Below are positions 17,615-27,228 of a stretch of DNA of 64,000 nt, in pieces (the stretch's first letter is position 1; every line of letters begins with the position of its first letter). The notes below the pieces were generated by a model. It ran no database searches. It saw only the letters and a program-made list of their open reading frames with translations, and was not told where the DNA came from. Source of the stretch: Dysgonomonas mossii (GTDB taxonomy: Bacteria; Bacteroidota; Bacteroidia; Bacteroidales; Dysgonomonadaceae); NCBI RefSeq assembly GCF_004569505.1, contig NZ_SPPK01000004.1, forward strand, positions 372,001-436,000, given 5' to 3'. The position numbers were made by a program, and so were the translations under genes.

Positions 17615-18553
17615 ATGAGGTTGTTTTATTTGTTTTTTGGATTATTTTCTGTCTTGGCATTCAATGGCTGTATAGATGATGACTATGAGGATTGCCCAAT
17701 TGATATCGAAAACAATTTTGTGATTAAGTTCCGTTATGTAAGCAATGAATCCGGAGAGCTTTTTATAAAAAAGATAAAAAAAGTTGATGTATTTGTTTTT
17801 AGGGAAAACGGAGAGTATGTAATGTCACAAGATGCAAATATAGATGCATTAACTAATTTTGCCGGAGTTAGCTTGAACTTAGAACCAGGCAACTATCGTA
17901 TAGTATGTTGGGGAAACGCTTCTGGTAAAAGTTTTGTTAGTCCACTGAGCACAAACAGTCTCATGAAAGATGCTTTTGTTTGTAATATGTCCCTCCGAAA
18001 TGGAACTTCAGCGATAGATGGAGATACATTATATTATGCATTGGATAATACTGTATTATCCCCATCTTTAAAAGTTACGACTGTATCCGAAACGATAATA
18101 GAACGGATACTCGATTTTCGCCGGGCATTCATAAAAGTACAAGTATATGTAAAGGGGCTTGTAGATAAAGACCCTCAGGGAAATCTTCTTGCGCCGATAG
18201 TAGAAATGACAGAGGTACCCAGTACTTATAACTTCGAGATGCAGGCTATAGGCACCCCTATACGTTACCTTAATACATCTGTATTTGAGAATATTTCGGG
18301 GGAACAAATCGCATCTATAACATTTAATACACTTCGCTTTAAGGATGATAATCCAATTAATATACAAATAAAAAAGAGCTCAGACGGGAGTACGGTTACC
18401 TCAATTGGCCTGACTGACTTTATGAAAAAAAATAATATAACAGTAGAAGGTAAAGAAGAGGCTGTGATACCGATACTGGTAGAATATAAAGAAGCCTCTG
18501 TTGAAATAAGTGTTCCAGAATGGTGGCAAATACCGGTGACACCAGAATTATAG
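17615..18553 (+). CDS. FimB/Mfa2-family fimbrial anchor lipoprotein
   Basis: The protein has 312 aa with a lipobox ending FNGC (Cys19), then IDDDYEDCPIDIENNFVIKF, which is the typical start of the FimB/Mfa2 family, including the conserved Cys-Pro pair. The first domain continues with KKVDVFVFRENGEYV and GNYRIVCWGNASG. The second domain runs to the C-terminus, which ends VSVPEWWQIPVTPEL. In Porphyromonas the Mfa2/FimB proteins anchor the pilus to the outer membrane and limit its length. The last five residues are the same as those of the preceding fimbrillin. It is separated from that gene by 136 bp containing two hairpins. Confidence 0.88.
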   Translation: MRLFYLFFGLFSVLAFNGCIDDDYEDCPIDIENNFVIKFRYVSNESGELFIKKIKKVDVFVFRENGEYVMSQDANIDALTNFAGVSLNLEPGNYRIVCWGNASGKSFVSPLSTNSLMKDAFVCNMSLRNGTSAIDGDTLYYALDNTVLSPSLKVTTVSETIIERILDFRRAFIKVQVYVKGLVDKDPQGNLLAPIVEMTEVPSTYNFEMQAIGTPIRYLNTSVFENISGEQIASITFNTLRFKDDNPINIQIKKSSDGSTVTSIGLTDFMKKNNITVEGKEEAVIPILVEYKEASVEISVPEWWQIPVTPEL

Positions 18554-18637
18554 AAGATATTATTGCACAAGTGGAGTATTAGGGCGCTTTTCAGCTTGCG
18601 TACATCATAATATAGAAATAAGATTAGTATTTAGTAT

Positions 18638-21600
18638 ATGGGAATCAGAAAAATTGATACGAGACAAAAAAGCATCATTGTATTATTATTTTTAGCAGGA
18701 ATATTATTCAATTCGTGTCGTGACAATGAGTTTGCACCGATTTTTGGTGTGGAAACAAAAGAAGTAACCTTTTCGGTAAAGATTCCCGGAACGTCGCTAC
18801 CTAAAACAAAATCGCTGACTGAAAATAATGAAAATGAAGTTCGGAGCATTGAAGTGCTTTTATTCGATAATAATGGGGAATATACTTATCAACCAATATA
18901 TAGTAATGTTATCAATACAGATGAAAATGACATCAACATTAAAACCTTCACTATAAAAGTTCCCGAAGGAACATATAATATGCTGATTTTTGCGAATGCC
19001 CGGGAGGCGATATCAGGAATTATCAGCAGCATTGAAGAAGGAGATTCCAAAACTTCAGTATTAGACAAGCTTGTTATTTCCAATAATGGAAAATGGAATA
19101 CCGATCCGGTATCTACAGGATACGCTCCTATTCCGATGTTCGGAGAAATACCATCTATCACCGTAAATGCAGGATTATCAAATAACACGCCCGTTAATTT
19201 GGTGCGTATGGTATCAAAAATCGATGTGGCACTTACTAATACTGATGCTACGGATAATTTTACCCTAGAAAGTATACGTCTCTATAATTATAATAATAAA
19301 GGATATATTGCCCCGGTTTCGAGTAATTGGGATCAGGCTCAGAGTATTGTTACAGATGCCAGTATCCCTGCAGGCTCTACTCTTACACAAGTACCTTTGG
19401 TATACGATGATACAGCTATTAATCTAGATCAGACAGCATCATCAGGTGAAATATATACATTTGAGGCTATCAGAGCAAACTCGTCATCGATGCAAGATGC
19501 GACCTGTCTGGTAATAGGAGGTACATATACCGGTGATAGTCAACCAACATATTACCGTGTAGACTTTGCCCGTACTTCTTCATCGGTCACCACTTACCTA
19601 CCTCTACTCAGAAACCATTATTATAAAGTGAATATAACGAAAGTTAGTGGACGCGGTTGGACAACCCCAACCGATGCGTTCAATTCTCTGCCGGTAAATA
19701 TAGAGGCTAATGTCATTATGTGGGATAATGCAAAAATAGGTGATATAGTTTTTGATGGACAATATATGCTGGGAGTGTCACAAAGAGAAATGACCTTTAC
19801 CCGTAAAGTACGAACTATTTCGAGTACAGATAATACATTTTCTATAACAACAGATTTTCCTTCGGGATGGAAGATCGAAAAAATAACCGATGCAGGAGGA
19901 AGCTCTATAAGTTGGCTAAGTGTAGTGTCTATGATAGGAACTCCGGTAACGGCAGGAACTTCGGGCAATGTAAGTGATCTTAAGCTTAATATGACAGAAA
20001 ATACTAGCGGATTAGATCGCATTGCCTTTATTCATCTTAGTGCAGGGCGGTTGACTCACACTGTAAAGATAACTCAAAAAGCCGAACTAAACCTGGAACT
20101 TACGATTACTGATATGTCTGGAAAAGAAATTTCCGAGCTGGTATTTATCTCATCTGCTGATGTTCAGCCGGCAGCACAACAATTCAAACTCAAATGGAAT
20201 CCTTCGGTATTCACAGTTTCATCAAGTCGTACTGATCTTTATAATGTGGGCTTTTCATTCGATGGGTCATCAGATCAGCCTGGTTCGGGAGCATTTACCT
20301 TGATCAATGATGCTTCAGGCGAAAAAACTTTTACAGTACGCCCTACAGCTATTACGTCTGCTGAATATGCAACAAATCCTTTTCTGGAAAAAGTATCTGT
20401 TGTCGATTTCAGAATAGGTGACCCATACACTTTTTTAACTGCAAGTATTTTTCTTAGACAGGTAAAATACAATATCTCTACAGAAAAAGATACATATTAT
20501 CTGATGGATGGGACTCAGAAGTATTTTACCATTAAGTCTAATACAAATTTCACTGTTGAAATCAAAAGTAACCCTGATAATGTATTACAAACTTTAACAA
20601 CCACCTCTGGAGGGGGCAATACGAATGGGACGAGAGTATATTTCAACATAATCAATGATATAACGAATCCTACACTTTATAATAGAGATGTAGTGCTGAC
20701 AATTAAGAGCCCACAAGGACGTTTCGCAGATACAGATATTACTTTGCCTTGCTATGCCGGTATCATACAGCCTAAATCAAATTCCTATATTGTAAGTCCG
20801 GGAGGTACAGGAATACTAATCCCTGTAAGTAGAGCTAACGAATCTGCTGCCGGCATTCAACTTGGTACATCAGATAGTTTTACGGCGGGACTTCTTTGGA
20901 CTGATAATACAAATAAAATAGCATCTAATTCAAATATAAGCATCCTTCAGGCTGTTGGCACAGGTGCATCGGGCTATGTTCTAGTGAAACCGGGAAGTAT
21001 CCAAGGAAATGCAGTTGTAGAGATTAAAAATGCTTCAAACAAAACACTTTGGTCATGGCATATATGGGTAACTAACTATACTCCGTCAGCCTTAGGTACC
21101 GGCAAATTTATGGATCGTAACCTTGGAGCCTTGGGGAACACCTCAAACACAGTGGAAGCAAAAGGTCTATTATATCAATGGGGACGTAAAGATCCGTTCC
21201 CGAATTCGTCAACATTAACAGGAACCGATGAACCTATTCTATATACGTCATCAGGCACCACATCAGTATCTAAAATACAGGTAGCAGAATCCAACAACTT
21301 GGCCAATTCTATAGCATATCCATTAACTTTCTACTATGGCGCAACACCCAATTTTGATTGGTATACTAATGGAACAGCGCAAAACAATGCTCTTTGGGGA
21401 CCAGCAACTAAAACAGTTTATGATCCATGCCCTGTTGGATGGCGTGTACCTCAACAAGGAACATGGGGCAGTAGTAATTTTACTATGGGACAAAATGGTA
21501 CTACATGGGATACCTCGGGAATGACATGGACTGGCTACGGAAACTGGTATCCTGCGGCAGGTTATCGGACGGATGGAAGTGGAAGTTTGACAAACGTTAG

Positions 21601-21739
21601 TTACAACGGAATATATTGGGCTGCCACAGCTACTGGTGTATACGGATTCAATATGAAATTTAATAGTACAAATTTATGGATTGGGCAACCAACTTACCGT
21701 GCCGGAGGTTTTTGTATTCGATGCGTATCCGAACAATAA
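18638..21739 (+). CDS. Large fimbrial accessory/tip-like lipoprotein with FISUMP C-terminal domain (copy 1)
   Basis: The protein has 1033 aa with a lipobox ending LFNSC (Cys27). The N-terminal third resembles Mfa-like/DUF4906 proteins (EVRSIEVLLFDNNGEYTY, VPEGTYNMLIFANA, LVRMVSKIDVALTN). A central region (about 375-480) looks like BACON-type beta-sandwich repeats (FPSGWKIEKI, RLTHTVKITQKA). The last 210 residues form a FISUMP-like domain (GTGKFMDRNLGALGN, LYQWGRKDPFP, YDPCPVGWRVP, AGGFCIRCVSEQ). FISUMP domains occur on many exported Bacteroidetes proteins; their function is unsettled. The place in the operon suggests a pilus tip or accessory adhesin. A paralogue follows 45 bp downstream. Confidence 0.8.
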   Translation: MGIRKIDTRQKSIIVLLFLAGILFNSCRDNEFAPIFGVETKEVTFSVKIPGTSLPKTKSLTENNENEVRSIEVLLFDNNGEYTYQPIYSNVINTDENDINIKTFTIKVPEGTYNMLIFANAREAISGIISSIEEGDSKTSVLDKLVISNNGKWNTDPVSTGYAPIPMFGEIPSITVNAGLSNNTPVNLVRMVSKIDVALTNTDATDNFTLESIRLYNYNNKGYIAPVSSNWDQAQSIVTDASIPAGSTLTQVPLVYDDTAINLDQTASSGEIYTFEAIRANSSSMQDATCLVIGGTYTGDSQPTYYRVDFARTSSSVTTYLPLLRNHYYKVNITKVSGRGWTTPTDAFNSLPVNIEANVIMWDNAKIGDIVFDGQYMLGVSQREMTFTRKVRTISSTDNTFSITTDFPSGWKIEKITDAGGSSISWLSVVSMIGTPVTAGTSGNVSDLKLNMTENTSGLDRIAFIHLSAGRLTHTVKITQKAELNLELTITDMSGKEISELVFISSADVQPAAQQFKLKWNPSVFTVSSSRTDLYNVGFSFDGSSDQPGSGAFTLINDASGEKTFTVRPTAITSAEYATNPFLEKVSVVDFRIGDPYTFLTASIFLRQVKYNISTEKDTYYLMDGTQKYFTIKSNTNFTVEIKSNPDNVLQTLTTTSGGGNTNGTRVYFNIINDITNPTLYNRDVVLTIKSPQGRFADTDITLPCYAGIIQPKSNSYIVSPGGTGILIPVSRANESAAGIQLGTSDSFTAGLLWTDNTNKIASNSNISILQAVGTGASGYVLVKPGSIQGNAVVEIKNASNKTLWSWHIWVTNYTPSALGTGKFMDRNLGALGNTSNTVEAKGLLYQWGRKDPFPNSSTLTGTDEPILYTSSGTTSVSKIQVAESNNLANSIAYPLTFYYGATPNFDWYTNGTAQNNALWGPATKTVYDPCPVGWRVPQQGTWGSSNFTMGQNGTTWDTSGMTWTGYGNWYPAAGYRTDGSGSLTNVSYNGIYWAATATGVYGFNMKFNSTNLWIGQPTYRAGGFCIRCVSEQ

Positions 21740-21784
21740 ATAGCCTAGAGGTATCGGCTTAGAAATTATAAACACGAATAAATT

Positions 21785-24673
21785 ATGAAAGTAATTATCA
21801 AATTGATTATATATGGAGCTATACTTGTTTTGTTATTATTAGGCATCTCTATGCCTTCATGCAGTGATACCGAATATGTATCGACAGAAAATAAGAATGT
21901 CATGGATATGTTATTTTCAGTAGTAGTTCCAGGTTCATCGGGTCTTAAATCTTCTTTGGGTGAAGATGATGAGAATGATGTGCGAAGTATAGAAGTTTTG
22001 TTGTTCGACCTAGACGGAAAATACACATATCAACCTTTGTATAGTAATGTTATAAATACTAATCCTACAGACAGTAAGGTTAAGACTTTTTCTGTAAAAA
22101 TTCCGGAAGGAAATTATAATGTAGTAATTCTGGCAAATTCCAGACAGAGCCTGGCTAATGCTTTAAGCAGCATAAGTGACGGTGAGGAAAAATCTTCGGT
22201 TATGGAAAAATTACTATTGTCGAATGCGGGAAAATGGAACACCGATCCTCTATCCGGAGGATACGTTCCCATACCAATGTGGGGAGAATTGACATCACTC
22301 TCTGTAGATGGCAATACAGTCATTAATAATCCGGTCAATCTGGTTCGTATGGTTTCCAAAATAGATGTAGCACTTACTCATGTAGATGCCACAAGTAAAT
22401 TTGTACTGGAAAGCATACGCCTTTATAACTATAATAATAAAGGTGGAATTGCTCCTGTATCGTCAAATTGGAATGCATTACAAGGAAAAGTAACATCCCC
22501 TTCGGTTCCTGCTTCTGCACAGAAACCTGCAAATGCGTCACTGAACCCACTTGTGTATGATGAAGATGCCATTACAACACCGGGGATTTCTAGCATAGGA
22601 GAAATCTACACTTTTGAAGCATTAGCCGGAAGTTCATCATCTTTACAAGATAATACCTGCCTGGTTATCGGCGGAACTTATACGGGCGACGCCCAACCGA
22701 CTTATTATCGGATCGATTTTACACAAACATCTTCAGGCGTTACCACCTATCTTGCTTTACTCAGAAATCATCATTATAAAGTAAATATATCTGAAATTAG
22801 CGGTTCTGGATTGGCGACTCCAACAGATGCTTTCAATTCTCGTCCGGTTAATATTAAAGCTGAAATTATCCAATGGAATGATGCTCTGATGAGTGACGTT
22901 GTTTTTGACGGACAATACATGCTCGGAGTTTCCGCCGGAGAATTCTCTTTTCCCAGAGATATTCAAACAGCTAGTGATGAAAACAATACGCTTGCAGTTA
23001 CAACTGATAATCCTTCAGGGTGGACTGTAGATAAAATAGTAGATGCGCAAGGCAACAATATTAATTGGGTAAGTTTGTTATCCACATCAGGAACTTCTGT
23101 TTCATCTGGTTCTTCGGGTGTAATTTCCAACCTTAAAGTTGGTCTGACGGAAAATGTAAGTGGCTTAGTCCGTATTGGTTTTATCCATTTGAAAGCAGGG
23201 CGACTTACTTATATAATCAAAGTGACGCAAGATATAAATGCAGCTATAGCATTAAGTATAAAAAATACTGCAGGAACTCGAAAAATCACAGAATTGATAT
23301 TTGCAGCACCAATAAATACTCAACCAGATGCCCAACAATTTAAAATAAAGTGGGTTCCAGAATCTTCATCTGTTACAGCAACTCATTATGTGATAGGTAG
23401 TACAGGGCTCTCGTTAGACGTTTCTTCAGGTTTGCCTTCCGTTGGTTTGCAGTCTAGTATAAGTGATCCATCAGGAGAGATATTATTTACAATACAACCC
23501 CCAGGCATTTCTGATTCCGAGCTTTTAGATAATCCGTTTCTTGTGAAAATATCAAAAATAGATTTCACTGTATCCAATGGTACTAATAATATAACTGAGA
23601 GTATATTCTTAAGGCAATCAACTTACAACATTGTGTTCAGCAATGTTAGCAGTTCGTACTGGACAAATGGAAATACATATACGTTTAATGTGAGAAGTAA
23701 TGCCGGTTGGCGTATAAAAGCCATCACTGAAAATATAACGACAGGTAGTGGTTCTCTTTTGAATCTGCAAGCTTCAGACAACTTAAAGGTTGGAGCAGTT
23801 GGTTCCGCTAATACAGGAACAGGTACTGCTGTTAATTTTAGAGTAGTAGGGAATGCCATAAGTATTGCAGGACAGGTAACAGTAGTTTTTGAAAGTACCG
23901 ACTCTCCCAAAAAGTTCAATGATGCAACTCTTGTATTAAATATAACTAATGAATATTATCCTAAAGCTCATAAAGGATGGGCTGGCAGTAATATATATTA
24001 CGATCTTGTTTCAGGGCATTTGACTTTCGATGATGTCGGTGTAACCACACACAAGACTTATCAGGGAGTATACTTTCAAGGAGGTAGCTTATATGCTATT
24101 TCACCGATAGGTATTTATTCTTTGGCAACAGTATTATATCCTCCTTTGGGGGGAACGACATCAAATATAGAATGGTCTGCAATTCCATATCCTATAACTA
24201 ATGTAAACAGTAATCCTCCTTCGGGAAAAACAAATCTTGACCGTGCATACCTCTATGAAATAACGAATGCATCTACAGGAGTTGGCGATATTTGCAGATA
24301 CTTAACGGAAAAAGGATGGGCGCCTCCGGGTAAAAAATGGCGAATGCCTACTTCTAACGAATTTAATGATGTATCGAGTTATTCAATAGTGGGTCCGTTT
24401 GTATCATATACCTCTACCCTAGCTGATGGAACTCAGTCTTTCGACAGAGGATATAATAAGTTAGATACAGGTTCTCCATTTTTCCCAGCATCAGGATATC
24501 GAGATACAAATAATAGTCTTGTTCAAATCGGAACAAATGGAATGTATTGGTCTTCATCCGCTAACGGAGCCAATAACTATGCCATGACTTTTGCTAATGG
24601 CAATTTGATAACAACCAATTATGAACTTTTTCGTACTTTAGGCTTTTGTGTGCGTTGTGTAGTAGAAGAATAA
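21785..24673 (+). CDS. Large fimbrial accessory/tip-like lipoprotein with FISUMP C-terminal domain (copy 2)
   Basis: The protein has 962 aa with a lipobox ending MPSC (Cys26) followed by SDTEYVSTE. The first roughly 480 residues run parallel to the upstream gene (VRSIEVLLFDLDGKYTYQPL, NPVNLVRMVSKIDVALTH, YNYNNKGGIAPVSSNWNA). The middle is clearly more diverged. The C-terminal domain (about 725-962) is FISUMP-like but of a different subtype (KWRMPTSNEFND, GMYWSSSANGANNYAMTF, GFCVRCVVEE). This is a tandem duplication with a remodelled C-terminal half. It is the last gene of the fimbrial operon and faces the converging polyketide/lipid cluster. A tip adhesin with altered binding is the simplest reading. 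Confidence 0.8.
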   Translation: MKVIIKLIIYGAILVLLLLGISMPSCSDTEYVSTENKNVMDMLFSVVVPGSSGLKSSLGEDDENDVRSIEVLLFDLDGKYTYQPLYSNVINTNPTDSKVKTFSVKIPEGNYNVVILANSRQSLANALSSISDGEEKSSVMEKLLLSNAGKWNTDPLSGGYVPIPMWGELTSLSVDGNTVINNPVNLVRMVSKIDVALTHVDATSKFVLESIRLYNYNNKGGIAPVSSNWNALQGKVTSPSVPASAQKPANASLNPLVYDEDAITTPGISSIGEIYTFEALAGSSSSLQDNTCLVIGGTYTGDAQPTYYRIDFTQTSSGVTTYLALLRNHHYKVNISEISGSGLATPTDAFNSRPVNIKAEIIQWNDALMSDVVFDGQYMLGVSAGEFSFPRDIQTASDENNTLAVTTDNPSGWTVDKIVDAQGNNINWVSLLSTSGTSVSSGSSGVISNLKVGLTENVSGLVRIGFIHLKAGRLTYIIKVTQDINAAIALSIKNTAGTRKITELIFAAPINTQPDAQQFKIKWVPESSSVTATHYVIGSTGLSLDVSSGLPSVGLQSSISDPSGEILFTIQPPGISDSELLDNPFLVKISKIDFTVSNGTNNITESIFLRQSTYNIVFSNVSSSYWTNGNTYTFNVRSNAGWRIKAITENITTGSGSLLNLQASDNLKVGAVGSANTGTGTAVNFRVVGNAISIAGQVTVVFESTDSPKKFNDATLVLNITNEYYPKAHKGWAGSNIYYDLVSGHLTFDDVGVTTHKTYQGVYFQGGSLYAISPIGIYSLATVLYPPLGGTTSNIEWSAIPYPITNVNSNPPSGKTNLDRAYLYEITNASTGVGDICRYLTEKGWAPPGKKWRMPTSNEFNDVSSYSIVGPFVSYTSTLADGTQSFDRGYNKLDTGSPFFPASGYRDTNNSLVQIGTNGMYWSSSANGANNYAMTFANGNLITTNYELFRTLGFCVRCVVEE

Positions 24674-24695
24674 CTTTTAAAAACAGTTATAACTT

Positions 24696-24741
24696 GAAGG
24701 GAAGATATATAGGCTTTAATCCTACATATCTATCCCTTTTG
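24696..24741. terminator. Bidirectional terminator between fimbrial and PKS/lipid operons
   Basis: An imperfect inverted repeat (AAGGGAAGATATATAGG against CCTACATATCTATCCCTT, 24696-24738) lies between two converging stop codons. T-rich sequence follows on the plus side. It can serve both operons. Confidence 0.6.
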
Positions 24742-25623
24742 TCATTTCTTTATTTTAGTGATGTTTATTTCTTTTGGATATTTATAAAATCCTTCTCCTG
24801 AGAGATATCCCAGTTTTCCTTGTTTTATAAAATTGTCTTTTAGATATTGTGCAAATAATTTTGCTTTCAGATCTCCATTAGCGGCTATATTATATACTGT
24901 ATTTATACCAACTATATCATATATTTCAAAAGGACCAACAGGTGAGCCTGTTGCGATACGCCATGTTTTATCGATGGTTTCAATATCGCCAACACCCTTT
25001 AGGTAGAGTTCGGTAGCAGCTGCCATAAAAGGCATTAACAATGAATTTAAGATATAACCACGTTGCTCTTGCTTTACAAGGATAGGAATCATTCCAATCG
25101 CTTTTGCAAATTCTATAACAGTATTATACGAATCAGCATCAGTCTCTGAAGATTTCATAATTTCAGCAATATTGCAGTGAAATAATAAATTTGAAAAATG
25201 TAATGCCATAAATTTATGAGGACGTCCTGTAAACTCCATCAGATCGCTGGGTAACATTGTTGATGAATTAGTGGTGAAAATTGTCTTTGCAGGAGCAACT
25301 CTTCCTAGCTCTGTGTATAATTTTTGTTTTATTTCGATATTCTCGGGTATAGCTTCTATTGTAAGATCAGCATCTTGAACAGCTTCAGAAAGATTAAAAG
25401 AATACGAAATATTATTAAAAGCGGCATCCATTTCTTCTTCGGTAGCATGAGCCTCTCTCAGATATATGTTCCTTAGTAACTCAAGGTTTTCAATCCCTTG
25501 ACTGTATAAGTCAACATTGATGTCATATATCGTGACATTGAATCCTTTAAAAGCTGTCTGAAATGCAATTTGAGAGCCCATATTACCTCCCCCTAGAATA
25601 GTTACATTGGACATTTTATTCAT
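24742..25623 (-). CDS. 3-hydroxyacyl-CoA dehydrogenase family protein (lipid cluster)
   Basis: The protein has 293 aa. An N-terminal Rossmann fold starts at once (VTILGGGNMGSQIAFQTAF), followed by AVQDADLTIEAIPENIEIKQ and TIFTTNSSTMLPSDL. The catalytic-type motif GRPHKFMALHFSN and the C-terminal helical domain (GPFEIYDIVGINTVYNIA) follow. Homologues oxidise or reduce the 3-hydroxy group of acyl-CoA using NAD(H). The gene begins 5 bp after the GT-C gene and closes the nine-gene cluster. It may tailor a beta-hydroxy or beta-keto acyl chain made by the synthases. An in-frame ATG three codons later (25614) is an alternative start. It could also be a general fatty-acid gene caught in the operon. 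Confidence 0.88.
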   Translation of the reverse strand: MNKMSNVTILGGGNMGSQIAFQTAFKGFNVTIYDINVDLYSQGIENLELLRNIYLREAHATEEEMDAAFNNISYSFNLSEAVQDADLTIEAIPENIEIKQKLYTELGRVAPAKTIFTTNSSTMLPSDLMEFTGRPHKFMALHFSNLLFHCNIAEIMKSSETDADSYNTVIEFAKAIGMIPILVKQEQRGYILNSLLMPFMAAATELYLKGVGDIETIDKTWRIATGSPVGPFEIYDIVGINTVYNIAANGDLKAKLFAQYLKDNFIKQGKLGYLSGEGFYKYPKEINITKIKK

Positions 25624-25628
25624 CTTCC

Positions 25629-27212
25629 TTATTTTAGTTTGTATAGTTGAAGTATCTCTATATTTTTTTCATCTATCGTATTGATAATCGTGTCTGTTAA
25701 AATTAAAGTGTAATTTTCTTTGAAAGCACGCAGATTTAAAAAATATTCTTGATTTCCAATTTTCCGTCTCTTCTGCACTTTTGTGCTTCCATCTATATCC
25801 AATAGAGGCAAGGGCATAACTATAAACTTGATTTCTTTATTTTCAATATACCTTGTCTGTTCATCACGCATTTGAGGATATGACTCATATGTTAGATTCG
25901 GTGAAACAAAATAACGAATATTAGGAACGATTTTACATGTTGTAAATAAACTATTACCCAGACCAAAACCAACATTTAGGAGTGTTGGTTTTGGTTCCTT
26001 AACAATTTCATCATGAATTTTCTGTGTAAGTAATCCCGGCTTCAAAGAAACTGTAGTCCCGGCGATCTTACTATTCCCCAAATCAGTCTGACTATAGCCT
26101 ATATATATCATACAACTTGTAATGATAAGTAAAAAAGCAGATGTAATATATTTTACTATCGTTATAAAACCGGATATGTATATAAACAAACTTAGTACGC
26201 CCAATAAGCTAAAAATAAGAAATACAACAGGATAATACATTTGAAAAACCGGAGACATAAATATAATAATGTAAAGAGCGACTCCGGATAATAGTAAAGC
26301 ATATTTACCTAAAGTATACTTAATATGTTTTACTGGAAAATAGAAAACTCCAATAAGTGCCATAAAGAAAAGTGCAAAAGGATCCATAAACAGGTATACA
26401 ACACGGAGCAATACTAATTGTACAGAACTGCTTATCGTCTGTAATTCAGCATATTTTCTATTCAATTCAATATAAATAGAGTATGCTTCTTGGAGTGCGT
26501 CATTAACATAGAGGTACAAAAGAATAGGAGTTGCAATAATCAAAAGTCCTGCAATATATGCAACCATATTTACTGCAAAATTTTTGAACGCTCTCTTCCG
26601 TAAAAGATTAAAAAATATAGCAGCTAAAGGAAAGAACCAAAAAGCCAACAAATTGAGTTTTATGAAAAGTACCATAGAACACATAATTCCATGTATAAAC
26701 ATTACTGACGGCTTATGGATAGATACACCTTTTCCTTTAAAATATCTGACAAAGTAATATAAACTAATACATTCGAAAACAAGAATAAACTCTTCTGCTG
26801 ATCCTCCCGCTTTCATTATTTTCAGTATAAAGACAGGGAAAATAATAGCTACTATATATGCAAAAGCATTATCCAAATATAATTTAGATAGCTTATAGAT
26901 ATAATAAACCATTATAAACCATGCAGTCCATTGAATCAGAAACATTCCGAAGAAAGAATTATTTGATATAAGATATCCCAGACCATATATAAAGAAAATA
27001 AGAGGCCCTTTATGATCAAAAGTTTCAGTATAAAGGGTTCTGCCATTAAACATAGCTTTTGCTACATTAAAGTAAATATTTACATCTGCCCATTCATTTG
27101 AATAATACAAAGGAGACATGTGAGAACAGATGATTAATAGAAAAAAGACATAACAACCGAGAAGTATTATTATTTTACTTTCGGTCAGTGAGTTAAAAAC
27201 GCTCATGCTCAA
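25629..27212 (-). CDS. GT-C-fold membrane glycosyltransferase (ArnT/PMT-like)
   Basis: The protein has 527 aa with roughly ten to twelve hydrophobic segments in the first 380 residues, then a soluble C-terminal domain of about 140 residues. The first periplasmic loop carries NEWADVNIYFNVAKAMFNG and TETFDHKGPLIFFIYGLG. The acidic residue and the D-x-K-G-P motif are characteristic of GT-C enzymes that use polyprenyl-phosphate sugars. It is separated from the upstream GT1 gene by 16 bp. In this setting it may add a sugar to the lipid on the periplasmic side of the inner membrane. The family is recognised by layout and motif; donor and acceptor are unknown. Confidence 0.75.
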   Translation of the reverse strand: MSMSVFNSLTESKIIILLGCYVFFLLIICSHMSPLYYSNEWADVNIYFNVAKAMFNGRTLYTETFDHKGPLIFFIYGLGYLISNNSFFGMFLIQWTAWFIMVYYIYKLSKLYLDNAFAYIVAIIFPVFILKIMKAGGSAEEFILVFECISLYYFVRYFKGKGVSIHKPSVMFIHGIMCSMVLFIKLNLLAFWFFPLAAIFFNLLRKRAFKNFAVNMVAYIAGLLIIATPILLYLYVNDALQEAYSIYIELNRKYAELQTISSSVQLVLLRVVYLFMDPFALFFMALIGVFYFPVKHIKYTLGKYALLLSGVALYIIIFMSPVFQMYYPVVFLIFSLLGVLSLFIYISGFITIVKYITSAFLLIITSCMIYIGYSQTDLGNSKIAGTTVSLKPGLLTQKIHDEIVKEPKPTLLNVGFGLGNSLFTTCKIVPNIRYFVSPNLTYESYPQMRDEQTRYIENKEIKFIVMPLPLLDIDGSTKVQKRRKIGNQEYFLNLRAFKENYTLILTDTIINTIDEKNIEILQLYKLK

Positions 27213-27228
27213 ATTATATTCTTTTTAA

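Noticed and set aside
19621..20022. A 133-codon minus-strand frame inside the first FISUMP lipoprotein gene
   Set aside because: It is antisense to a well-supported gene with no promoter or motif of its own.
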